From Pseudoflavonifractor sp050943825 (lineage in GTDB: Bacteria; Bacillota; Clostridia; Oscillospirales; Oscillospiraceae), in NCBI RefSeq assembly GCF_050943825.1, contig NZ_JBMNPX010000010.1, positions 31,909 to 95,908 of the forward strand: a DNA stretch of 64,000 bases. The letters run 5' to 3'. Position numbers and translations under genes: made by a program. Position 1 is the stretch's first letter, and every line of letters begins with the position of its first letter. The notes under the pieces are model-generated. The model saw only the letters and a program-made list of their open reading frames with translations. It did not search any database and was not told the origin of the DNA. Positions 56,916-64,000 of this stretch are shown in pieces.

Positions 56916-57314
56916 ATGGATTATTTTCATCTGAACGCCGCGCCCGACGATATCCGTGCCATCAGCACCCTGGGCCTGGCCCATCTGGGGGACGGCGTGT
57001 TTGAACTGATGGTGCGCTCCTGGCTGTGCCTCCACGGCAAGGCCACCAACAAGGGCCTCCACAAGGCCACAGTGAAGTATGTGGCCGCCCCTGCCCAGGC
57101 CGCGGCAGCGGAGAAGATCATCCCCCTGCTCACAGAGGAGGAGGGGGACGTGTTCCGCCGTGGGCGCAACACCAGCCCCCACTCGGTGCCCAAGGCGGCC
57201 AGCCGGGCCGACTACCAGACCGCCACCGCCCTGGAGTCCCTGTTCGGCTGGCTCTATCTTCAGGGCCGGACCGAGCGGATCAACCAGCTCTTTGAGCTGA
57301 TGATGGAGGAGTAA
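56916..57314 (+). CDS. mrnC: Mini-ribonuclease III
   Basis: A 132-residue RNase III catalytic domain without a dsRNA-binding domain, which matures 23S rRNA ends in Firmicutes. The motif STLGLAHLGDGVFELMVR carries the catalytic Asp26 (the GD position). KATNKGLHKATVKYV, then FRRGRNTSPHSVPK and ALESLFGWLYLQGR, complete the family pattern. ATG 56916 follows ACAGAGGTAGAATACC. The stop is four bases before rqcH, so the two are co-translated. Confidence 0.93.
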   Translation: MDYFHLNAAPDDIRAISTLGLAHLGDGVFELMVRSWLCLHGKATNKGLHKATVKYVAAPAQAAAAEKIIPLLTEEEGDVFRRGRNTSPHSVPKAASRADYQTATALESLFGWLYLQGRTERINQLFELMMEE

Positions 57315-57318
57315 ACCC

Positions 57319-59085
57319 ATGCCCTTGGACGCGATTTGCCTCTCCGCCGTGGCGGAGGAGCTGAGAGCCGCCGTGCTGGGCGGCAAGATTGATAAGATTT
57401 ACCAGCCTGTCCGGGACGAGATTGTGATGGCGGTGCGGGGGAGCCGGGAGAACGTGAAGCTGCTCCTCTCCGCCAGCCCCAACCACCCCCGTGTGCAGCT
57501 GACCCGTATTACCCGGGAAAACCCGGACACGCCCCCCATGTTCTGCATGCTTATGCGCAAGCATCTCACCGGCGCCCGGATTCTGGATATCACCCAGCCT
57601 CCGGTGGAGCGTCTGGTGGAGTTCAGGCTGGAGTGCCTGGACGAGCTGGGGGACCGGGTGGAGCGCCGCCTGGTGCTGGAGCTGATGGGCCGGTCGGCCA
57701 ACCTGATTCTCCTGGACAGCGAGGGGCGCATCACCGACTGCGTCCGCCGGGTGGAGGGCGACCTGGCCACAGGCAAGCGGCAGCTGCTGCCCGGACTGTT
57801 CTACCATCCGCCTGTGCCCCAGGACAAGCGCAATCCTCTGGACCTGGAGGAGGGGGAGCTGGAGGGGCTGATTGCCGCCGCGCCCGAGGAGGGGGCGGTG
57901 GACAAGTGGCTGCTGGACACCTTCAACGGCCTGTCCCCCCTCATCTGCCGGGAGCTGGCCTTCCAGGCCGCCGGTGACTCCGCCGTCCGCTTCTGCCAGC
58001 TGGGGGAGAAGGGCAAAGCCCGCCTGCTGGAGCGGATGAACGCCTTTGTAAATTCTGTAAAGGATAAAGAGTTTACACCCTATATGATTCTCAAGGAGGG
58101 CAAGCCCACCGATTTCTCCTTCCTGCCTATCCTCCAGTACGGCATGACCGTGGAGTTGCGGCGGATGGAGTCTTTTGGCCAGATGCTGGACAAGTTCTAT
58201 GCCGACCGGGAGAGCGCCGAGCGGGTGAAACAGAAGGGCCAGGACCTGGTGAAGTCGGTGACCAGCGCCCGGGACCGCACCGCCCGCAAGCTGAACAACC
58301 AGCGCCGTGAGCTGGAGGCCACCCGGGACCGGGAGCGGCTGCGGGAGTGGGGGGATATCATCACCTCCAACCTCCACGCCATGGAGAAGGGCATGAGCCT
58401 GCTGCGGGCCATGAACTTCTACGACCCGGAGTGCCGGGAGGCGGAGATTCCCTTGGACCCGCTGCTGACGCCCCAGCAGAACGCGGCCAAGTATTATAAG
58501 GAGTACAACAAGGCCAAGACCGCCGAGCGGGTGCTCACCGAGCAGATTGCCCGGGGCGAGGGGGAGCTGGAGTACCTCAACAGCGTGCTGGAGAACATCA
58601 CCCTGGCCGAGGGCGAGCGGGACCTCCAGGAGATCCGCCAGGAGCTGACCGATACCGGCTATCTCCGTCGCCAGAACAAGGCGGCCAAGCGGGAGAAGCG
58701 GGTGTCGGGCAAGCCCATGGAGTTCCGCTCCTCCACGGGGCTGCGGATTTCCGTGGGCAAGAACAACGCCCAGAACGACCAGCTCACCACCAAGATGGCC
58801 TACAAGAGCGATATCTGGCTCCACACCCAGAAGATTCACGGCTCCCACGTCATCCTCTGGGCTGAGGGCGGGCCGGTGGACGCCCAGAGCCTCACCGAGG
58901 CGGCCATGCTGGCGGCCTGGTTCTCCCAGGGCCGGGACGGCAAGAAGGTGCCGGTGGACTACACGCCGGTGAAGTACGTGAAGAAGCCCGCCGGAGCCCG
59001 GCCGGGCATGGTGGTGTATACCACCTATCAGACGGCCTACGTGGATCCGGATGAAAATCTGGCGGAGAAGCTGAGAATCAAGTAA
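57319..59085 (+). CDS. rqcH: RqcH (NFACT) ribosome quality control factor
   Basis: A 588-residue bacterial Rqc2 homologue that binds stalled 50S subunits carrying peptidyl-tRNA and directs alanine tailing of the nascent chain. It shows the NFACT-N region (MPLDAICLSAVAEELRAAVL, then GGKIDKIYQPVRDEIVM), a long coiled coil (about residues 290-440) and the C-terminal NFACT-R domain (SSTGLRISVGKNNAQNDQLT, then SDIWLHTQKIHGSHVI). It was formerly annotated as a fibronectin-binding protein. Start at 57319 after GGAGGAGTAAACCC, four bases after mrnC. Confidence 0.93.
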   Translation: MPLDAICLSAVAEELRAAVLGGKIDKIYQPVRDEIVMAVRGSRENVKLLLSASPNHPRVQLTRITRENPDTPPMFCMLMRKHLTGARILDITQPPVERLVEFRLECLDELGDRVERRLVLELMGRSANLILLDSEGRITDCVRRVEGDLATGKRQLLPGLFYHPPVPQDKRNPLDLEEGELEGLIAAAPEEGAVDKWLLDTFNGLSPLICRELAFQAAGDSAVRFCQLGEKGKARLLERMNAFVNSVKDKEFTPYMILKEGKPTDFSFLPILQYGMTVELRRMESFGQMLDKFYADRESAERVKQKGQDLVKSVTSARDRTARKLNNQRRELEATRDRERLREWGDIITSNLHAMEKGMSLLRAMNFYDPECREAEIPLDPLLTPQQNAAKYYKEYNKAKTAERVLTEQIARGEGELEYLNSVLENITLAEGERDLQEIRQELTDTGYLRRQNKAAKREKRVSGKPMEFRSSTGLRISVGKNNAQNDQLTTKMAYKSDIWLHTQKIHGSHVILWAEGGPVDAQSLTEAAMLAAWFSQGRDGKKVPVDYTPVKYVKKPAGARPGMVVYTTYQTAYVDPDENLAEKLRIK

Positions 59086-59113
59086 AACAGACCACCGCAA
59101 AGGGGGAACAGCC

Positions 59114-59815
59114 ATGGAGCGCTATAACATTCTCGTGGTGGAGGACGACCAGGACATCAACCGTCTCCTCTGCAAGATTCTGGAGGACGGCGGGTACTGC
59201 TGCCGCCCCGCCTTTTCCGGCAGCGAGGCCATGCTCTGGGCCGGGCAGTACGACTACGACCTGATTCTGCTGGACCTGATGCTGCCTGGACTCACTGGCG
59301 AGGAGTTCATCGCCGAGCTGCGCAAGAGCAGAACCATGCCCATCATTGTCCTGTCGGCCAAGGCGGGGCTGGAGAGCCGGGTGAATGTGCTCAAGCTGGG
59401 TGCTGACGACTTTATTCCCAAGCCCTTTGACAACGCCGAGGTGCTGGCCCGTGTGGAGGCCCAGCTGCGGCGGTACCGGCAGTTCTCCTCGCCCGCGGGG
59501 GAGAAGCATGTGCTCACCTGGGGGGACCTGACCCTGGACAAGGAGAGCGTCTCCGTCACGGCGGCGGGGAAGGACGTGACGGTCACCGCCCGGGAGTTTG
59601 AAATTCTCGCCCTGCTGATGTCCTATCCCAAGAAGGTCTTTACCCGGGAGCAGCTCTATGAGCAGGTGTGGGGCGGGGAGTACTTCGGCGACGACAACAC
59701 CGTCAACGTCCACATCTCCAATCTCCGCGCCAAGCTGGCCAAGGTCTCGTCCACCGAGTACATCAAGACGGTGTGGGGCATTGGCTTCAAGATGAACGAG
59801 GAAGCGCAGGCGTAG
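59114..59815 (+). CDS. OmpR/PhoB family response regulator
   Basis: A 233-residue regulator. The receiver domain has acidic pocket VVEDDQD, phospho-acceptor Asp in LILLDLMLPG (about Asp55), the conserved Ser in IIVLSAK and Lys in IPKPFD. The winged-helix DNA-binding domain includes VTAREFEILALLMSYPKKVF and TVNVHISNLRAKL. ATG 59114 follows AAAGGGGGAACAGCC. It lies ahead of an ABC transporter operon that ends in a histidine kinase gene lacking its own regulator, so they are probably partners. It follows rqcH by 28 bp and may be read from the same promoter. Confidence 0.92.
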   Translation: MERYNILVVEDDQDINRLLCKILEDGGYCCRPAFSGSEAMLWAGQYDYDLILLDLMLPGLTGEEFIAELRKSRTMPIIVLSAKAGLESRVNVLKLGADDFIPKPFDNAEVLARVEAQLRRYRQFSSPAGEKHVLTWGDLTLDKESVSVTAAGKDVTVTAREFEILALLMSYPKKVFTREQLYEQVWGGEYFGDDNTVNVHISNLRAKLAKVSSTEYIKTVWGIGFKMNEEAQA

Positions 59816-60023
59816 GCCGGAGTCGGAGGGAAGGGGAGGCGTGCGGGGGCCCAACGTCTGCGTGACAGGAAAGCGCAGGCGTAAATCCCCACCGGCCCAT
59901 TCCCCGACTTTATCCTTTCTTCACATTTGCTTAAAGGCGAATTGTTGACTTGCCGTTATACTGGCATCACAATCCAGGAGGGACGGCGCTCCGCCCCTCC
60001 CCGAAAGAGAGGTTGATGCCGCA

Positions 60024-60947
60024 ATGGCAGAGAGCGTTCTGGTCACCCGGAACCTGACCAAGAGATACGGTCCGGCCACCGTGGTGAACAATGTAAATCT
60101 GAACATAGAGAAGGGGCAGATTTACGGCCTGGTGGGCCGTAACGGCGCGGGCAAGACCACCATCATCCGCATGGTCACGGCCCAGACCGTGCCCACCGAG
60201 GGAGAGATTTCTCTCTTCGGCGCCACCGAGCCCGGGGAGCTGGGCAAAATGCGGGCCCGTACCGGCGCCATGGTGGAGACCCCCAGCTTCTACCCCTATC
60301 TCACCGCCAGGGAGAATCTGGAGTACTACCGCATCCAGCGGGGCATCCCCGGCAAGAGCTGTGTGGACGAGGTGCTCAAGCTGGTGGACCTGAAGAAGGC
60401 GGGCGGGAAGAAGTTCAAGACCTTCTCCCTGGGCATGAAGCAGCGGCTGGGCCTGGCTCTGGCCCTGATGGGGCAGCCCGATTTCCTGCTGCTGGACGAG
60501 CCCATCAACGGCCTGGACCCGGAGGGTATCGTGGAGCTGCGCAACCTGCTGCTGGATCTGAACCGGGAGCGGGAGACCACCATCCTCATCTCCAGCCACA
60601 TCCTCTCCGAGCTGGAGAACCTGGCCACCCACTACGGCTTCATTGACAACGGCCGTATGCTGGAGCAGATTTCCGCCAAGGCCCTGAAGGAGAAGTGCCG
60701 TGCCTGCCTGGAGCTGTCGGTGGACAGCGCCCCGGCGGCGGCCCGCGCCCTGGAGCAGGGCCTGGGCGCACGGGACTACGAGGTCCTGCCCGACAATGTC
60801 ATCCGCCTGTACTGCCACCTGGACGAGCCCGCCCGGGTGACCCAGCTGCTGGTGGAGAGCGGCGTGGCCCTGCGCTCCATTGAGCAGAAGGGCGCCAACC
60901 TGGAGGACTACTTCCTGTCTCTGATTGGGGGTGTCCACCATGGTTAA
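60024..60947 (+). CDS. ABC transporter ATP-binding protein (BcrA/LanF-like)
   Basis: A 307-residue ATPase. Walker A is GLVGRNGAGKTTIIRM, the signature is FSLGMKQRLGLALAL, Walker B is DFLLLDEPINGLDPEG, and the C-terminal extension ends NLEDYFLSLIGG. Sequence style and the two small permeases that follow match bacitracin/lantibiotic self-protection exporters (BcrAB, LanFEG). ATG 60024 follows AAGAGAGGTTGATGCCGCA. A -10-like TATACT lies at 59957-59962. The gene overlaps the next by eight bases. Confidence 0.9.
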   Translation: MAESVLVTRNLTKRYGPATVVNNVNLNIEKGQIYGLVGRNGAGKTTIIRMVTAQTVPTEGEISLFGATEPGELGKMRARTGAMVETPSFYPYLTARENLEYYRIQRGIPGKSCVDEVLKLVDLKKAGGKKFKTFSLGMKQRLGLALALMGQPDFLLLDEPINGLDPEGIVELRNLLLDLNRERETTILISSHILSELENLATHYGFIDNGRMLEQISAKALKEKCRACLELSVDSAPAAARALEQGLGARDYEVLPDNVIRLYCHLDEPARVTQLLVESGVALRSIEQKGANLEDYFLSLIGGVHHG

Positions 60948-61692
60948 GTACATGCGCGCTGAGTTCTATAAGGTGCTCCACCGCAAGTATACCTATGGCT
61001 TCCTGGTGGTGATTCTCCTCCTGGAGGCCATGCTGGTGGCGGGCTGGGCGTATACCAACGCCAACGGCAACGATGTGAACTTCTCTTCCGGCGCCGGCGT
61101 CCTGTGCCTCATGCTGGGTGTGGGCCTGTACTGCACGGTTCTCACCGGCGACATGGTCTTTTCCGACCAGTACAAGTTCAATACCCTGAAAAACGAGGTG
61201 TCCTACGGTCTGCCCAGAGCCCGCATTTACCTGGGCAAGCTGCTAGTGTCCTGCATCACCGCCCTGGTGCTCTGCGCCATCGTCCTGTGCGCCTACGTGG
61301 CCATGTGCTGGGTGGTGCTGCCCCACGATGCAGGGGCGGCTGAGACCATGAGCCTCATCTATTACTGCATCCTGACCGCCCTGCCTCTGTGGCTGGGCTC
61401 CCAGGCTCTGGTGCTCATGCTCTATTTCCTGCTCAAGAGCAGCACGGTGGCATCCTTTCTCTTCATCGGCGTGATTTTGGCGCTGCCCCAGGTTGTCAAG
61501 CTGCTCATCACCCTGGTGGGCCCGGTGTTTGAGTATGTGTATGTGTGCATGCTGACCACCTCCCTGGATATGGCGCCCTATGCGCCCTGGGACATGGCGC
61601 TGCTGGGCCGGAGCTGGGCCATTGGCGCCGGATGGTTCGTGATTACCACCCTGGTGGGCCTTATCTGCTTCCAGAAGCGGGAGATTAACTGA
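60940..61692 (+). CDS. ABC transporter permease (LanE/LanG-like)
   Basis: A 250-residue membrane protein with six transmembrane helices. The N-terminus MVKYMRAEFYKVLHRKYTYG and the loop FNTLKNEVSYGLPRARIYLG are typical of ABC-2 subfamily permeases in peptide-antibiotic immunity exporters. ATG 60940 follows GGGGGTGTCCACC and lies inside the end of the ATPase gene. The export substrate is unknown; antimicrobial peptides are the likely class. Confidence 0.85.
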   Translation: MVKYMRAEFYKVLHRKYTYGFLVVILLLEAMLVAGWAYTNANGNDVNFSSGAGVLCLMLGVGLYCTVLTGDMVFSDQYKFNTLKNEVSYGLPRARIYLGKLLVSCITALVLCAIVLCAYVAMCWVVLPHDAGAAETMSLIYYCILTALPLWLGSQALVLMLYFLLKSSTVASFLFIGVILALPQVVKLLITLVGPVFEYVYVCMLTTSLDMAPYAPWDMALLGRSWAIGAGWFVITTLVGLICFQKREIN

Positions 61693-61710
61693 CAAAAAGG
61701 GGGCGGCCCT

Positions 61711-62460
61711 GTGCTCAATTATATCAAAGCGGAGCTGTACCGGGCCGCCCACCATATGACGGTCTATCTGGTGTCCGGCATTCTGCTGGCGCTGGCACTT
61801 GTCTTCGCCTCCATGTGGGTGGGACCGTTCACCTTCCCCAATATGGCGGCGCTGCTGACAGCCACCATGCCGATAGGGCTATTCATGGCCGCCATCATGG
61901 ACGTGGTGGTGGCGTCCGGCGTGCACCGGACGGGTACCCTGAAAAATGAGGTGGAATTTGGCATTCCCCGCAGCCGGATCTACCTGGGCAAGCTGATGGC
62001 CGCCTTTCTGCTGGCCGCTATGCTGTGCATTCTGGTGATGGGGAGCTTCCTGGGCCTGGGCTGGCTGTTCACAGCTCCCGGTACCCCAGAGGAGACCCAG
62101 GTGTCCCTGGCCATCCTGGGCTACGTGACAGCGGCCTCCTTCCCTCTGTGGCTGGGGGCGCTGGGCTTGACTCACGCTCTGTTTCTGGCCCTGAAGAACG
62201 AGGTGGTGGCCGCCTGCCTGACGGCCTACCTCCTCCTGCTGGGAGAGCCCATGACCGCCATCCTGACTATGATCAACTCGGAGACCATCGCCGGACCTGC
62301 CCGGGTGGTGCGGTCGGTACTGTTGACGGCCCCCTTCGGGCAGTACTATGATGACCTGACCTGGCAGCTGATGGCGAAAAACTGGGCCATCGGACTGGGC
62401 TGGCTTCTGGCCAGCACTGTGGTGGGGCTGTGGGTGTTCCGCCGGTCGGAAGTGAAATAA
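61711..62460 (+). CDS. Second ABC transporter permease (LanE/LanG-like)
   Basis: A 249-residue paralogue of the preceding permease, with six helices and the equivalent loop GTLKNEVEFGIPRSRIYLGK. It starts at GTG 61711 after AAAAGGGGGCGGCCCT. The two permeases presumably form a heterodimer with two ATPase subunits. Confidence 0.85.
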   Translation: MLNYIKAELYRAAHHMTVYLVSGILLALALVFASMWVGPFTFPNMAALLTATMPIGLFMAAIMDVVVASGVHRTGTLKNEVEFGIPRSRIYLGKLMAAFLLAAMLCILVMGSFLGLGWLFTAPGTPEETQVSLAILGYVTAASFPLWLGALGLTHALFLALKNEVVAACLTAYLLLLGEPMTAILTMINSETIAGPARVVRSVLLTAPFGQYYDDLTWQLMAKNWAIGLGWLLASTVVGLWVFRRSEVK

Positions 62461-62568
62461 CCGTCTCCCTGTTCAGCGGGGAGAGACAAAACCGCCGGGG
62501 GGCTTCTCCGGCGGCTTTGCCGCATCATCAGCGGCCATTTATCTACCACAGAGAAGGGAGCGGGGAAG

Positions 62569-63486
62569 ATGCCTCTGCTGATTCTGGCCCTCATTGTGCT
62601 GGGGGCGCTGTGCGTGGGCCTGGGTATCCGGGTCTACGCGGTGGAGCGCGCCCTCCGATCCGCTGCCGGGCAGCTGCGGGAGCGGGAGGAGACAGGCAGC
62701 GGCGTCCGTATCCGCATGGCAGCGCCCAACTCCTCAGCGGAGGAGCTGGTGGCCGCCGTCAACGGCCTGCTGGAGCTGCGCCAGAAGGAGGAGGCGGACT
62801 ACCGCCGCCGGGAGCAGGCCCTCCGGCAGCAGATTGCCAATGTGTCCCACGACCTGCGTACCCCCCTCACCTCCATCATCGGCTACCTCCAGCTCCTGGA
62901 GGGGGACAATCTGTCCCAGGCTGAGCGGGAGGAATACCTGAATATCATCGAGGGCCGGGCCCGTGCGCTCCAGAGCCTCATCGGCAGCTTCTACGACCTG
63001 TCCCGGCTGGACGGGGGCGAGTATCCCATCGCACGGGAGCGGGTGGACCTGTACGCCATCCTCAGCGAGCTGGTGGCGGGGTTCTACAACGACCTGACCG
63101 CCTCCGGGCTGGATGTGTCGGTGGAACTGGCGGAGGGCCTGCCCCATGTGTGGGGAGATGCCGCCGCCGTGCTCCGTGTGTTCACCAACCTGATCCGCAA
63201 CGCCCTGGAGCACGGGGTGGGGACCTTGTCCATCAGGCTGTACCGGGCGGGAGATACTGTGGTCAGCGCCTTTGCCAACGGGGCAGGCGGACTGACGGAG
63301 GAGGACGTGCCCCATGTGTTTGACCGCTCCTTTACTTCGGATAAGAACCGCACCAGCCACAATGCAGGGCTGGGTCTGGCCATTGTGAAGGCCCTGGCGG
63401 AGCAGATGGGCTGCCGGACGCAGGCGGCTCTGGAGGGACCGGAGTTTGTCATCCGTGTTTTTTGGAAAATCGCCGGGGAGCGTTAA
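62569..63486 (+). CDS. Sensor histidine kinase, short N-terminus
   Basis: A 305-residue kinase with a single N-terminal helix (MPLLILALIVLGALCVGLGI) and almost no extracellular part. A HAMP-like linker and coiled coil precede the H-box IANVSHDLRTPLTSIIGYL, followed by N-box NLIRNALEHG, the F/G2 region and GLGLAIVKALAEQMG. Such intramembrane-sensing kinases often rely on an associated ABC transporter to detect cell-wall antibiotics. It follows the ABC genes by 108 bp, which include a weak hairpin (62491-62515). Its partner is probably the regulator at 59114. Confidence 0.88.
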   Translation: MPLLILALIVLGALCVGLGIRVYAVERALRSAAGQLREREETGSGVRIRMAAPNSSAEELVAAVNGLLELRQKEEADYRRREQALRQQIANVSHDLRTPLTSIIGYLQLLEGDNLSQAEREEYLNIIEGRARALQSLIGSFYDLSRLDGGEYPIARERVDLYAILSELVAGFYNDLTASGLDVSVELAEGLPHVWGDAAAVLRVFTNLIRNALEHGVGTLSIRLYRAGDTVVSAFANGAGGLTEEDVPHVFDRSFTSDKNRTSHNAGLGLAIVKALAEQMGCRTQAALEGPEFVIRVFWKIAGER

Positions 63487-63495
63487 ACCCTGCCG

Positions 63496-63530
63496 CACCC
63501 GCCGGACACCGGTCCGGCGGGTGTTCTTTT
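63496..63530 (+). terminator. Terminator after the kinase gene
   Basis: A perfect 12-bp stem (63496-63507 with 63512-63523) followed by TTCTTTT. Confidence 0.85.
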
Positions 63531-63560
63531 GCATACAGGTTGTTTGGCGGAGCGAAAACA

Positions 63561-63609
63561 CTTTACATAGGTAAAGCATATTGACAATCGAAAACGAACA
63601 TGCTATTCT
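63561..63609 (+). promoter_or_regulatory. Promoter of the FAD/NAD-binding subunit gene, with upstream dyad
   Basis: A perfect -35 TTGACA (63581-63586) and -10 TATTCT (63604-63609) at 17 bp. Directly upstream is the dyad CTTTACATAGGTAAAG (63561-63576), a possible activator or repressor site. Confidence 0.65.
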
Positions 63610-63674
63610 TGCGGTAAATGGGTTAGACTAACAAAAAGTTTGGCATGCTGACTCTTTGAAAGGTGGAGAACAGA

Positions 63675-64000
63675 ATGGCAAAAATCGTACGCAAGGAAGT
63701 GCTGAATCCCAGCGTCACGCTGCTGGAAGTGGAAGCGCCCAAGATTGCCCGGAAGGCCCTGCCGGGGCAGTTCATCATTCTGCGGATCGACGACGACGGC
63801 GAGCGGATCCCTCTGACCATCGGGGACTATGACCGTGAGAAGGGGACCATCACCATCATCTTCCAGAAGGTGGGCCTGACCACCATGCTGCTGGGCGACC
63901 TGAACGTGGGCGACGACATCAAGGACTTTGTTGGTCCTCTGGGCGTGCCCACCCACATTGACGAGGGCGTCAAGCGTGTGTGCGTGGTAGGCGGCGGCGT
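63675..64000 (+). CDS. Sulfide/dihydroorotate dehydrogenase-like FAD/NAD-binding subunit (NfnA/GltF-like), N-terminal part
   Basis: The first 108 codons of a ferredoxin reductase-like subunit. The start MAKIVRKEVLNPSVTLLEVE, then APKIARKALPGQFIILRID and the FAD-binding RIPLTIGDYD, leads to a GGLTT-like VGLTTMLL and the NAD-binding CVVGGG at the edge. It matches the subunit that pairs with a glutamate-synthase-like flavoprotein in electron-bifurcating NADH-dependent ferredoxin:NADP oxidoreductase. ATG 63675 follows GAAAGGTGGAGAACAGA. The partner gene would be beyond the window. Confidence 0.88.
   Translation, partial: MAKIVRKEVLNPSVTLLEVEAPKIARKALPGQFIILRIDDDGERIPLTIGDYDREKGTITIIFQKVGLTTMLLGDLNVGDDIKDFVGPLGVPTHIDEGVKRVCVVGGG

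Noticed and set aside
59800..59890. A 13-bp direct repeat (AAGCGCAGGCGTA) at the end of the response regulator gene and 68 bp later
   Set aside because: Too short and isolated to call an attachment site or a mobile-element footprint; no integrase or element nearby.

Overview
The window is bacterial chromosome of high GC content. Short intergenic spaces, strong AGGAGG ribosome-binding sites, sigma-A type promoters, a T-box leader, SLH surface proteins, IreB, a class II GalT and an alr-mazF neighbourhood point to a Gram-positive Clostridia member. The gene content and GC look like Oscillospiraceae (Flavonifractor/Intestinimonas/Lawsonibacter-like); the genus is an inference. Nothing looks like a recently integrated plasmid or phage.

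Layout. 0-10.5 kb: a truncated MATE exporter, a large palindrome carrying divergent promoters, and two SLH surface proteins. The second is a roughly 2,900-codon gene split by one in-frame TAG at 3777-3779. 10.6-12.8 kb: a membrane-anchored XRE regulator and a DUF4317 protein. 13-18 kb: a complete Leloir cassette galK-galE-galT with a LacI-type regulator; matching 17-bp palindromes lie in the galK promoter and at the regulator promoter. 18.1-20.2 kb: a Na/Pi cotransporter behind a leader that looks like an attenuator, then a two-repeat CRISPR-like remnant. 20.2-21.2 kb: a small lipoprotein and two serine tRNAs. 21.3-28 kb: a radical SAM pair, malQ, a three-gene CobW GTPase/His-rich protein/HAD operon and a MarR regulator. 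28-33 kb: a DUF4358 lipoprotein, clpC preceded by a 60-codon ORF, a ferredoxin and brnQ. 33-36.6 kb: an alpha/beta hydrolase divergent from an acyltransferase-like protein and a zinc-ribbon membrane protein, then a probable 6S RNA.

36.6-49.3 kb: a run of housekeeping genes: DUF1292 protein, class A PBP, degenerate GGDEF-like protein, ireB, pheS-pheT under a T-box, nnr, a GerS/LolA-like lipoprotein, a coiled-coil protein and alr. 49.3-53.2 kb: a hairpin-rich spacer, mazF without a visible antitoxin, two small exported or membrane proteins, and an Lsa-type ABC-F gene whose leader has a tiny ORF and a terminator. 53.2-56.1 kb: an operon of an unknown soluble protein, a 27-residue hydrophobic peptide, an HD-GYP protein and a DUF5317 protein. 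56.2-59.1 kb: an unknown protein, mrnC and rqcH. 59.1-63.5 kb: response regulator, ABC ATPase, two permeases and histidine kinase, the organisation of a cell-envelope peptide sensing and immunity module. 63.7 kb to the edge: the start of an NfnA/GltF-like FAD/NAD-binding subunit.

No large undescribed system is obvious. The best leads are regulatory and small-scale: the two candidate attenuators (18.2 kb and 53.1 kb), the amber-split surface protein, the CRISPR-like remnant, the 0.5-kb divergent palindrome, and the partly uncharacterised operons at 25.6, 33.2 and 53.2-56 kb.
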